Shown: positions 1 through 7,957 of the stretch, piece by piece
Layout of the letters: every line of letters starts with the position of its first letter
How positions within the stretch are numbered: position 1 is the stretch's first letter
Source: Sphingorhabdus sp.
GTDB taxonomy: Bacteria > Pseudomonadota > Alphaproteobacteria > Sphingomonadales > Sphingomonadaceae
NCBI RefSeq assembly: GCF_029865925.1
Contig: NZ_JARXAI010000085.1
Location: 1-42,632 of the forward strand
Reading direction: 5' to 3'
DNA: 42,632 nt
Notes under the pieces: model-generated
Seen by the model: only the letters and a program-made list of their open reading frames with translations
Database searches by the model: none
Told to the model about the DNA's origin: nothing
Position numbers and translations under genes: made by a program

Positions 1-2
1 GC

Positions 3-122
3 GTGTCCACGGGAATGAATTTGGATAGCCTTATTGAGGCTAGCCAATGGCTATCGGACATTATGGGCAGAAAACTACCCGGCATGGTGGCGCAGGCGCC
101 AGCATTTCCGAAAATAGGTTGA
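3..122 (+). CDS. HMG-CoA lyase-like protein, C-terminal fragment (cut by window edge)
   Basis: Only the last 39 codons are in the window, ending at TGA 120-122; the 5' part lies upstream of base 1. The visible peptide begins VSTGMNLDSLIEASQWL and continues with a GRKLPGMVAQA-type segment. This resembles the C-terminal end of hydroxymethylglutaryl-CoA lyase family proteins (a TG.(D/N)L..L..A..W/I pattern, then a conserved GR.LP segment). Those enzymes cleave 3-hydroxy-3-methylacyl-CoA esters into acetyl-CoA and a keto product. The next gene starts 11 bases downstream in the same direction, so it is probably the preceding member of the hyuA operon. No catalytic residue is visible, so the family call rests on the tail alone. 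Confidence 0.65.
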   Translation: MSTGMNLDSLIEASQWLSDIMGRKLPGMVAQAPAFPKIG

Positions 123-129
123 GGGAGAT
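121..129 (+). promoter_or_regulatory. Ribosome binding site of hyuA
   Basis: The purine-rich stretch GAGGGAGAT sits 4-12 bases before ATG 134 and overlaps the stop of the upstream lyase-like gene. It decides the start: the longer in-frame reading from ATG 47 would run through the coding sequence of the upstream gene and has no such site. Confidence 0.7.
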
Positions 130-133
130 ATTA

Positions 134-2182
134 ATGGGGTATCGTTTGGGCGTTGACGTCGGTGGAACATTCACTGACCTATTGTTATTCAACGCGGACA
201 CTGGCGCGTTCTGGCGGCACAAGACGCCGTCTACGCCACATGATAGCAGCGAAGGTATCCTGACCGGCGTGAATGCCATCTGTGCCACCGCAGGCGTCGA
301 TGCGACCGGGATAGAATATTTCCTCCACGGCACAACTGTCGCGACCAACGCGGTGCTTGAGGGCAAGGGCGCACGCGTTGGCCTTATCGTGACCGAGGGA
401 TATCGTGATATCATGCAGATAGCGCGCTCTTATGTCCCAGGTGGGCTTGCCGCGTGGATTATCTGGCCAAAGCCAACACCCTTGGCCGCTTTGGAAGATA
501 CCGTAACCGTTGGCGGTCGGATGAATGCGCAAGGCGGTGAAGTGCGCCCCTTGGATGAAGCTTCCGCCAGAACCGCTTTGGCCTATCTGAAGGCGCAAGG
601 CGTCGAGGCAATCACCGTCAGCTTCATGAACGCCTATACAAATGGGGCACATGAGGCCCGCGTGGGCGAATTGGCACGTGAGCTGCTGCCAAATGTCCCT
701 GTGTCGCTCAGCCATGAAGTGCTGCCTGAAATGCAGGAATATGAGCGGACGTTGACAACCGTTGCAAACGCCGCAGTGCGCCCAGTCGTCGGCAAATATA
801 TCTCCAACCTGCGTAGTAAGCTTGCCGACGCCGGTTTTACTGGCAAATTGTCGCTATTGCGGTCCGACGGCGGACTGATGTCCGCGCAAAAGGCGCAGGA
901 GCATCCCGTCGACATATTGATGTCGGGGCCAGCTGGCGGCGTTACCGGTGCGCTTTGGGTTGGCAAGAATGCAGGTATCAAAAACATCCTCACCCTTGAT
1001 GTGGGGGGGACATCAACCGATGTCGCGCTGATCGAAAATCTTGAACCACGCCGTGTGCGTACGACCGAAGTCGGCCATTTGGCGGTGCGCGCATCTTCAT
1101 TGGATGTGAAGACCGTTGGCGCGGGCGGCGGGTCAATCGCCTATGTGCCCGAACTCACGAGGGCCCTGCGCGTTGGTCCGCAGTCTGCAGGCGCGGTTCC
1201 AGGTCCTGTGGCCTATGGCAAGGGCGGCGAAGCACCCACGGTCACGGACGCAAATGTCGTGCTTGGCTATCTGCCCGAAAATCTGTTGGGCGGAACCTTC
1301 CAACTTGACCGTGAGGGCGCGAAAAAGGCGGTGCAGACCATCGCCGATGCGCTTGGCATCGACTTGATGGCTGCGGCGCGCGGCATCATTGATATCGTCA
1401 ACGAAAACATGTTCGGCGCGTTGCGCATGATCTCAGTTCAGCAAGGCTATGACCCGCGGCATTTTGCGCTGATGGGCTTCGGCGGTGCCGGACCACTTCA
1501 CGTCAATGCCGTGGCAAGGCTGATGGGCAGCTGGCCTGCCATATCGCCCATGTCACCGGGCGTGTTATGTGCACTGGGCGATGCCACAACACGCATGCGG
1601 ACCGAAACTGCGCGCAGCTTTTCACGTTTGGCCACGACCACTGATGCGGCCGAACTTGTTGCCATTCTCAAGGAAATGGCAGAGCAGACCCGCGCGCAAT
1701 TGCAGTCCGACGGCATAAATGACGCAGACATCAGCAGCGAATTTGAAATCGACGTGCGGTATGCCGGTCAGGCTTTTGAAGTACCGTTGACGATCACGCC
1801 AGACATTTTGGAACGTGACGGCGTCGCGGGCATATTGAAGCGGTTCGACGAAGAGCATCTTCGGTTGTTCACCTTCAACATGGATACCCCGCACGAAATC
1901 GTGAACTTGCGCGCGGTCGCATTGGGGCAAGCTTTGGATTTGCCTGCTGCAGAATTGCCTAAGGGGGATGGAAACCCGGCTGCTGCAAAAATGCGCGACC
2001 ATGTTTTGTGGATGGATGGCATGGAACAGGCTGCGGTCATTTATGATCGATCCAAGTTGCGTCAGGGGGATATCATTCCAGGGCCAGCTATCGTTGTCGA
2101 AATGGATTCGACCACACTCATCGAAACTGGCTGCGTCGCAATAGTCGACAAAGTCGGCAACATCCTGATCAATCTGGCTTGA
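134..2182 (+). CDS. HyuA-type subunit: hydantoinase / oxoprolinase / ketone carboxylase family
   Basis: This 682-residue protein starts with an actin-like ATP-binding motif (RLGVDVGGTFTDLLLF, residues 4-19) of the Hydant_A_N domain. A second phosphate-binding element, LDVGGTSTDVAL, lies near residue 297, just after a SGPAGG loop, in the central Hydantoinase_A domain; a C-terminal region of about 170 residues completes the family's usual length. Members form a complex with HyuB. They either open cyclic amides such as N-methylhydantoin or 5-oxoproline with ATP, or carboxylate ketones such as acetone or acetophenone. It is followed 13 bases later by hyuB, then a CoA-transferase and an amidase-like gene. 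Subfamily and substrate cannot be fixed by reading; no gamma subunit of acetone carboxylase type is seen in the visible genes. Confidence 0.9.
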   Translation: MGYRLGVDVGGTFTDLLLFNADTGAFWRHKTPSTPHDSSEGILTGVNAICATAGVDATGIEYFLHGTTVATNAVLEGKGARVGLIVTEGYRDIMQIARSYVPGGLAAWIIWPKPTPLAALEDTVTVGGRMNAQGGEVRPLDEASARTALAYLKAQGVEAITVSFMNAYTNGAHEARVGELARELLPNVPVSLSHEVLPEMQEYERTLTTVANAAVRPVVGKYISNLRSKLADAGFTGKLSLLRSDGGLMSAQKAQEHPVDILMSGPAGGVTGALWVGKNAGIKNILTLDVGGTSTDVALIENLEPRRVRTTEVGHLAVRASSLDVKTVGAGGGSIAYVPELTRALRVGPQSAGAVPGPVAYGKGGEAPTVTDANVVLGYLPENLLGGTFQLDREGAKKAVQTIADALGIDLMAAARGIIDIVNENMFGALRMISVQQGYDPRHFALMGFGGAGPLHVNAVARLMGSWPAISPMSPGVLCALGDATTRMRTETARSFSRLATTTDAAELVAILKEMAEQTRAQLQSDGINDADISSEFEIDVRYAGQAFEVPLTITPDILERDGVAGILKRFDEEHLRLFTFNMDTPHEIVNLRAVALGQALDLPAAELPKGDGNPAAAKMRDHVLWMDGMEQAAVIYDRSKLRQGDIIPGPAIVVEMDSTTLIETGCVAIVDKVGNILINLA

Positions 2183-2195
2183 GGAGGCTAACGAC

Positions 2196-4070
2196 ATGCC
2201 CGCCCAAATCATTGAAACAAACAATACGCCCTTTAACAAGATCGCTATCGATCCCGTCACGCTCGACATCATTGAAAATGCGCTGCGTAATGCCCGCATC
2301 GAAATGGACGCAACGCTGGTACGCACAGCAATGTCCCCCGGTATTCGGGAGCAAGGTGATGCGTTTCCATTAATCGCGGACCACACCGGCAAAATGATTG
2401 TTGGTCAATTCGGTAGCTTCATTGGCGGCTTTCTGGATAACTGGGATGGTTCGCTGGAAGACGGCGACATGATCCTGCTGTCTGACCCTTATTCCTGCGA
2501 CGGTGCGGTCAGCCACTCAAACGACTGGCTCGTCCTTTTACCCGTGTTCAAAGACGGCCGATTGATTGCCTACACATCCATGTTCGGTCACCAATCCGAT
2601 ATTGGCGGCAAAGTTGTGGGATCAATGCCGATCAATGCCCGTTCGATTTTTGAAGAGGGCGTTCGTATCCCACCAGTCAAAATATGGAAAAAGGGCGAGT
2701 ATAACGACGACCTGATGAAGCTGGTGATGCATCAGACCCGCAAACCAGATTGGTGTCAGGCGGATCTCAATGCGCTCATTGCCTCGTGCCGGGTGGCTGC
2801 ACGCCGGGTCATCGAAATGGCCGGGCGCTTTGGTGACGATGTCTACATCTCTGCCACGCAAGAACTGCTCGCGCGCAATCACCGTGCGATGAAATCGCTC
2901 ATCGCCATGGCAATTGGCGAAGATCCAGTAAGTTTCGAAGATTATATCTGTGACGATGGCATGGGCGCTGGCCCGTATAAAATTAAGTGCACCATGTGGC
3001 GCGAAGGCGAAAAGGTTGTGCTCGATTTTGCTGGCACTGACCCGCAAAGCCAAGCGTCGATCAACTTCTTCTTGAACGAGAATATGTTCAAGATGTTCTT
3101 CGGCATTTATATGATCATGGTTTTCGATCCACAGATTCTATTCAACGATGGCTTTTATGATCTGATCGATGTCCGCATTCCGGACGGGTCGCTTCTCAAG
3201 CCGAAATTTCCAGCAGCGCTCTCGGGTCGCACCCACGCGTTGGGTCGCATTTTCGATATTTTAGGTGGTCTCTTGGGACAAAAAACACCGGAATTCTTAA
3301 ATGCGGCCGGATTCTCATCAAGCCCACACATGTTCTACTCGGGCAATGACAAGAAGGGCGATTGGTTCCAGCTCTTCCAAATCGGCTTTGGCGGTATTCC
3401 AGGTCGGCCAATGGGCGATGGGCCCGATGGTCACTCTCTGTGGCCGGGCTTTACGAATGTGCCTAACGAGTTTCTGGAGCGTTACTTCCCGCTGCTCATC
3501 GAACGATATGAAACAGAACCCGACAGTGGCGGCGCAGGTTTGCATCGCGGCGGAAACGGCATTCACATGACCTATCGTTTCCTCGCGAGCGGAACAATTT
3601 CGATCCATGACGATCGGTGGTTCGTGCCTCCATGGGGTGTCAATGGCGGTGAACCCGGCAAACGTGCGCGTAAAATTCTCGAAAAGGCCGACGGCAGCTC
3701 GCAGATTATCGGCAACAAGGTTGAAGACGTTCATGTAGAAGAGGGCGATCAGTTGCACTTCATCACCTGGGGCGGCGGTGGCTGGGGCGATGCCCTTGAC
3801 CGCGACCCTGCCCTTGTTGGCAAAGAGATCGTGCAAGGGCTTGTCACTGTGGCCGGCGCAAAAGCCTATGGCGTAATCGCAAATGCGCATGGCGAAGTAG
3901 ACGTTGGGGCCACCGACGCGCTGCGTGCCAAGTTAAGGCAAGAACGCGCAGCGCTTTCCCTGTTCAATTATGGACCCAGTATTGAACAATTGCGTGCCAA
4001 TTGCGAAGTTGAGACAGGCCTTAGCGCGCCTGTCCAGCCGGTTTGGACAACCTTGGAAGCCGCCGAGTGA
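2196..4070 (+). CDS. HyuB-type subunit: hydantoinase B / oxoprolinase family
   Basis: 624 residues with the features of the Hydantoinase_B family: an N-terminal DPVTLDIIENALRNA segment, a DPYSCDGAVSHSNDW region around residue 90 (compare the DP...G..H..D motif of the family), and glycine-rich C-terminal motifs DSGGAGLHRGGNG (near residue 443) and TWGGGGWGD (near residue 527). It partners HyuA as the second catalytic subunit of an ATP-dependent hydantoinase, oxoprolinase or carboxylase complex in the cytoplasm. A strong GAGGAGG site 9 bases upstream supports ATG 2196. The stop TGA overlaps the GTG start of the CoA-transferase gene (GTGA), which indicates translational coupling. Confidence 0.9.
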   Translation: MPAQIIETNNTPFNKIAIDPVTLDIIENALRNARIEMDATLVRTAMSPGIREQGDAFPLIADHTGKMIVGQFGSFIGGFLDNWDGSLEDGDMILLSDPYSCDGAVSHSNDWLVLLPVFKDGRLIAYTSMFGHQSDIGGKVVGSMPINARSIFEEGVRIPPVKIWKKGEYNDDLMKLVMHQTRKPDWCQADLNALIASCRVAARRVIEMAGRFGDDVYISATQELLARNHRAMKSLIAMAIGEDPVSFEDYICDDGMGAGPYKIKCTMWREGEKVVLDFAGTDPQSQASINFFLNENMFKMFFGIYMIMVFDPQILFNDGFYDLIDVRIPDGSLLKPKFPAALSGRTHALGRIFDILGGLLGQKTPEFLNAAGFSSSPHMFYSGNDKKGDWFQLFQIGFGGIPGRPMGDGPDGHSLWPGFTNVPNEFLERYFPLLIERYETEPDSGGAGLHRGGNGIHMTYRFLASGTISIHDDRWFVPPWGVNGGEPGKRARKILEKADGSSQIIGNKVEDVHVEEGDQLHFITWGGGGWGDALDRDPALVGKEIVQGLVTVAGAKAYGVIANAHGEVDVGATDALRAKLRQERAALSLFNYGPSIEQLRANCEVETGLSAPVQPVWTTLEAAE

Positions 4071-5248
4071 GCGCACTAAAAGGGTTGCGCGTTGTTGAAC
4101 TCGGCCAGCTGCTTGCTGGTCCGTTTTGCGGACAGTTGCTTGGCGATATGGGCGCTGAGGTCATCAAGGTGGAACCACCGGGTGCCGGCGATCCCATGCG
4201 TGTCTGGGGCCAAGGCGCAGAAAAGGTGCAGTGGGAAGTCATAGCGCGCAACAAAAAATCTGTTTCGGCCAATTTGCGTGTCCCCGAAGGACAGGCGCTT
4301 GTCCGCAAGTTGATCGGCAAAGCAGACATTCTGGTCGAGAATTTCAAACCCGGTACAATGGAAAAATGGGGTTTTGCGCCAGATGTGCTTTTGGCAGAAA
4401 ATCCCGGCCTCATCATTGCGCGTATGTCCGGCTATGGGCAAACAGGGCCCTATTCGGACCGTGCAGGGTTTGGCGGTATTGGCGAGGCCATGGGCGGCTG
4501 GCGCTATATTGTTGGCGAACCCGACCGCCCTCCAAGCCGCATGGGGGTCTCCATTGGTGACACGCTGACCGCGACTTATGGGTGCATGGGCGTGCTGGCG
4601 GCATTGCACCATCGCAGCGTCACAGGTCAGGGTCAGATTATCGACGCGGCTTTGTATGAAAGCGTGTTGCAAGTCATGGAGGGACTGGTTCCTGAATATG
4701 ACCATAGCGGGTTCATTCGCGAGCGATCGGGCTCCATCCTTAAGGGCATTGCGCCCTCCAATGTCTATATCTGCAAAGACGGCGAATATATGATTGGCGC
4801 GAACAAAGACTCGCTGTGGCAACGTTTGGCAGAAGCTATGGGCATGCCTGAGCTTGGTACCGACGCACGTTATGCAACCCATTTGGCGCGTGGCCATAAT
4901 CAGTTGGAACTGGACGAACGCATTAATGCATGGACCGCGACGTTGACCGTTGACGAAGTGGACGCATTGGTGATCAAATATTCCATCCCGGCAGGCCGCG
5001 TTTACCGCGCGCCCGAGATGTTGGCCGACCCGCATTTTCAGGCGCGCGATGCCATTATCGAGGTCGAGACCGAGCGTTATGGCAAGCTGAAAATGCAAGG
5101 CACCTTTCCAAAAATGTCTGCGACGCCAAGCGGCGTGCGGTCGCCTGCACCCTCTACAGTTGGGCAGCACAATGCCGAGATTTACGGCGAACTGCTGGGT
5201 ATGGCAGCACAGGAACTCGATCGGCTGAAGGCGGCAGGCGCAATCTGA
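4067..5248 (+). CDS. Family III CoA-transferase (CaiB/BaiF family)
   Basis: 393 residues. The N-terminus LRVVELGQLLAGPFCGQLLG and the following GAEVIKVEPPG are hallmark CaiB/BaiF motifs, and a DILVENFKPG segment follows near residue 87. Asp165 in MGVSIGDTLTATYG matches the catalytic aspartate of formyl-CoA transferase-type enzymes, which carries the CoA mixed anhydride. The enzyme should move CoA between carboxylates in the cytoplasm. GTG 4067 is chosen because it overlaps the hyuB stop; a TTG at 4043 in the same frame would add 8 residues inside hyuB. Its stop overlaps the next ATG by one base (TGATG). The neighbours suggest it activates an acid made by the HyuAB/amidase steps, or shuttles CoA for the lyase. 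Confidence 0.92.
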   Translation: MSALKGLRVVELGQLLAGPFCGQLLGDMGAEVIKVEPPGAGDPMRVWGQGAEKVQWEVIARNKKSVSANLRVPEGQALVRKLIGKADILVENFKPGTMEKWGFAPDVLLAENPGLIIARMSGYGQTGPYSDRAGFGGIGEAMGGWRYIVGEPDRPPSRMGVSIGDTLTATYGCMGVLAALHHRSVTGQGQIIDAALYESVLQVMEGLVPEYDHSGFIRERSGSILKGIAPSNVYICKDGEYMIGANKDSLWQRLAEAMGMPELGTDARYATHLARGHNQLELDERINAWTATLTVDEVDALVIKYSIPAGRVYRAPEMLADPHFQARDAIIEVETERYGKLKMQGTFPKMSATPSGVRSPAPSTVGQHNAEIYGELLGMAAQELDRLKAAGAI

Positions 5249-5901
5249 TGCCACACGAGGACGACGATCTGGCAGCAAACTATGTTGGTGCGTTTGATGG
5301 TCGCTTGTCTTTTGGCAAGCGCCCTGCACTACTGATCGTCGATTTTGTCATGGCATATTTAGACAAAGCGTCGCCTCTTTACGCCCATGTTGAGGAAGCT
5401 TTGGAGAGCAACATACGCCTCTTGGCTGCGGCTCGGGCAGCCGGCATTCCGGTGATTTTCACAAATGTCGTCTATGAAAAGGACGGCGCGGATGGCGGTT
5501 TATTCTACAAGAAAATTCCGTCGCTCCGTGTTTTTGTGAAAGGTTCACCCTACGGCGTATTTCCGCCGTCGCTTCAACCCTTGGATAACGAACGCATCAT
5601 CTCGAAGCAATTTGCCTCGGCCTTTTTTGGAACTGCGCTTACGGACATCCTCACGACCGCGGCCATCGATACGTTGCTTATCACTGGCCTGTCGACGTCG
5701 GGATGTGTGCGCGCAACCGCTCTGGATGCGCTCCAGTCTGGCTTTGCACCCTTTGTTGTCCGTGATGCCTGTGGGGACCGCCATTCGGCCCCGCATGACG
5801 CAAATTTATTCGATCTTCAGGCGAAATATGCAGAGGTCGTCTCGGAAGGCGAAGCAATTGAGTTCTTGCGCGGCAGCGCGTTGTCATCACGGGAAACTTA
5901 A
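5248..5901 (+). CDS. Isochorismatase-fold cysteine hydrolase, N-carbamoylsarcosine amidase-like
   Basis: 217 residues of the isochorismatase-like hydrolase fold. The catalytic triad is readable: Asp32 in LLIVDFVMAYLD, Lys120 in IISKQFASAFFGT and Cys153 in GLSTSGCVRATALDAL. The TSGCVRAT signature around the nucleophile is that of N-carbamoylsarcosine amidohydrolase and related amidases rather than nicotinamidase. Such enzymes remove a carbamoyl or amide group. The start codon overlaps the CoA-transferase stop by one base, so it is the last gene of the hyu run. Together with HyuAB it recalls N-methylhydantoin to N-carbamoylsarcosine to sarcosine, but the CoA-transferase and lyase do not belong to that pathway, so the true substrate stays open. 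Confidence 0.88.
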   Translation: MPHEDDDLAANYVGAFDGRLSFGKRPALLIVDFVMAYLDKASPLYAHVEEALESNIRLLAAARAAGIPVIFTNVVYEKDGADGGLFYKKIPSLRVFVKGSPYGVFPPSLQPLDNERIISKQFASAFFGTALTDILTTAAIDTLLITGLSTSGCVRATALDALQSGFAPFVVRDACGDRHSAPHDANLFDLQAKYAEVVSEGEAIEFLRGSALSSRET

Positions 5902-5999
5902 GATTAAAGCCTGTGGTGCTATTTTCCTCTACCGCTGCCACGATGATCTAGCGATTGCAAATTCCCCTTACCGCTTGACGCCACACAGGGTTTCCCGCC

Positions 6000-7028
6000 A
6001 TGCGATTTTCCATGCGTTTCTTCTCTGACAATGCCGCCCCGGTGCACCCTGCTGTCATGCAAGCCATGGCCGATGCCAACCAGATCGACACCGCCTATGA
6101 CGGCGATCAATACAGCGCGCGATTGGATGGGGCGTTCTCCGAACTGTTTGGCCGCGATGTTGCCGTGTTGTGGGTGGCGACCGGCACCAGCGCCAATTGC
6201 CTGGCGCTTGCTTCACTCGTGCAACCGCATCAGGGCGTCATTTGCCACCGTGAGGCGCATATTGAGGTCGATGAATGCGGCGCGCCGGGTTTCTACACCG
6301 CTGGCGCGAAATTGATGTTGATTGAGGGAGATGGCGCAAAAGTGTCTCCCACGACCGTCACTGTCACCCTCGACGCCATTCGCAACGATGTGCATCAAGT
6401 GCAGGCCGCTGCCCTATCGATTACCAACGCCACCGAATATGGCATGGTCTATACGCCTGCAGAGGTCGCGGCGCTTGGGGCATTATGCCGCGAACGCAAG
6501 CTTGGATTGCACATGGACGGCGCGCGTTTTGCCAACGCAGTTGCCTATTTGGGCTGCACGCCCGCCGACGTGACCGTAAACGCCGGGGTCGACATCTTAA
6601 GCTTCGGCTTTGTCAAAAATGGCGGCATGGGCGCTGAGGCCTTGGTCTATTTTGACTCCGCGCTGGCGGATGCCGCGCGCTATCGCCGCAAACGCGCCGG
6701 GCATTTGCAATCCAAGGGACGGTTTCTTGCGGCACAATTGCTGGCGATGCTTAAAGGTGACTTGTGGCTGCACAATGCGCGCTCCGCCAATGCCGCGGCG
6801 CAGATCATTGCGCAGGCCGCGGGCGAACGCTTGCTATACCCTGTTCAAGCCAATGAGCTTTTTCTGCGGCTGACATCGGCCGAAGCTGATGCGTTACGGG
6901 CACAGGGTTTTGACTTTTACGATTGGGGCGTGGTCGACGAAAATTGGGGCGCGGCGCGACTGGTGACCAGTTGGCAGCACACCGAAACCGACGTGGCCCC
7001 GTTGGCGCGCGCTATCGCTGCGCTATGA
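6000..7028 (+). CDS. Low-specificity L-threonine aldolase-like PLP enzyme (beta-eliminating lyase family)
   Basis: 342 residues of the PLP fold-type I threonine aldolase family. It opens with MRFFSDNAAPVHPAVMQAM, has a HIEVDECGAPGF segment near residue 84 and the substrate-pocket motif LGLHMDGARFANAV near residue 168. The PLP lysine is expected in SFGFVKNGGMGAEALVYF, where related enzymes read SFGGTKNG. The reaction would be cleavage of threonine or allo-threonine to glycine and acetaldehyde, or of another beta-hydroxy amino acid. ATG 6000 is taken; ATG 6012 is an equally possible start. Its stop overlaps the exporter gene by 4 bases (ATGA), so the pair may act on one amino acid. A 98-bp gap without a clear promoter separates it from the hyu run. 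Confidence 0.88.
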   Translation: MRFSMRFFSDNAAPVHPAVMQAMADANQIDTAYDGDQYSARLDGAFSELFGRDVAVLWVATGTSANCLALASLVQPHQGVICHREAHIEVDECGAPGFYTAGAKLMLIEGDGAKVSPTTVTVTLDAIRNDVHQVQAAALSITNATEYGMVYTPAEVAALGALCRERKLGLHMDGARFANAVAYLGCTPADVTVNAGVDILSFGFVKNGGMGAEALVYFDSALADAARYRRKRAGHLQSKGRFLAAQLLAMLKGDLWLHNARSANAAAQIIAQAAGERLLYPVQANELFLRLTSAEADALRAQGFDFYDWGVVDENWGAARLVTSWQHTETDVAPLARAIAAL

Positions 7029-7957
7029 GCATGATTGGCGCAAAGACGGGCGAAGAGCCAGGATTTCTAACACCACGGGTGTGGATACCCTTTATGGTGA
7101 CGTCCCTCATCTGGGGATCAACCTGGTTCGTCATCCGCGATCAATTGGGCACGGTGCCCACGACATGGTCGGTTACCTATCGTTTCATCGTGGCCGCGAT
7201 CGGCATGTTCATCCTGGCGCTTGTGCTGCGTCAGCCGCTGAAAATTGACAGGCCGATGGTCGGTTGGACGATGTTGCTCGGCCTGTTGCAATTCGGGATA
7301 AACTTTAACTTTGTCTATACGGCCGAGCATTATGTGACATCAGGCCTTGTCGCGGTGGTGTTCGCCTTGCTGATTGTGCCCAATGCGTTGCTCGCCAAAT
7401 ATTGGCTTGGGCGACCCATAAGCGGGGCATTCAAATTGGGTTCCTTGATTGCCAGCCTTGGGGTCGGGCTGTTAATGTTGCAGGAGTACCGCGCCGCGCC
7501 CGTGGACGGAGCGGATGTGCTGCTTGGGCTATCTTTGGTATTATGTGCTGTGGCGACGGCGTCCGTGTCCAACGTGCTTCAGGTCACACCAAGAATTGCG
7601 CGTTTTCCAACGATCACGATTTTGGCTTGGTCAATGTTGTGGGGTAGCATTGGCAATAGCGTATTTGCTTTCGTCACGGCTGGTCCGCCGATTGTCGATA
7701 TGCGTCCTGGCTATATTGGCGGCGTCCTGTATCTGAGTATCGTTGGAACGGTCATAACCTTCCCGCTCTATTTCCGCCTAATCCGCGACATTGGCCCCGG
7801 CAAGGCAGCCTATACGGGCGTGGTCATTCCCGTGGTCGCGATGCTGCTCTCGACGATATTCGAAGGCTATGTCTGGTCAACGCTGGCGCTGGCGGGCAGC
7901 GCGTTGGCGATGCTTGGTCTAGTCGTCGCGATGCAGGCGCCTAAACCCGACCGATAA
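7025..7957 (+). CDS. DMT-superfamily transporter (EamA domains)
   Basis: 310 residues, almost entirely hydrophobic with about ten membrane helices in two EamA repeats. The opening VWIPFMVTSLIWGSTWFVIR is typical of drug/metabolite exporters of the RhaT/EamA group. ATG 7025 overlaps the stop of the aldolase-like gene (ATGA), which is preferred over an upstream in-frame start buried in that gene. It probably exports a small metabolite or amino acid across the inner membrane; the coupling to a threonine-aldolase-like gene hints at an amino acid. Its last 91 bases overlap, tail to tail, the 3' end of the epimerase gene on the other strand. Confidence 0.9.
   Translation: MSMIGAKTGEEPGFLTPRVWIPFMVTSLIWGSTWFVIRDQLGTVPTTWSVTYRFIVAAIGMFILALVLRQPLKIDRPMVGWTMLLGLLQFGINFNFVYTAEHYVTSGLVAVVFALLIVPNALLAKYWLGRPISGAFKLGSLIASLGVGLLMLQEYRAAPVDGADVLLGLSLVLCAVATASVSNVLQVTPRIARFPTITILAWSMLWGSIGNSVFAFVTAGPPIVDMRPGYIGGVLYLSIVGTVITFPLYFRLIRDIGPGKAAYTGVVIPVVAMLLSTIFEGYVWSTLALAGSALAMLGLVVAMQAPKPDR

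Noticed and set aside
47-133. Extended N-terminus of HyuA from ATG 47
   Set aside because: These codons overlap the coding sequence of the upstream lyase-like gene, and the ribosome binding site at 121-129 points to ATG 134.
4076-5329. 417-codon open frame antisense to the CoA-transferase gene
   Set aside because: It mirrors a gene with clear catalytic motifs, and its translation is rich in Cys, His and Arg without any domain; a codon-bias shadow.
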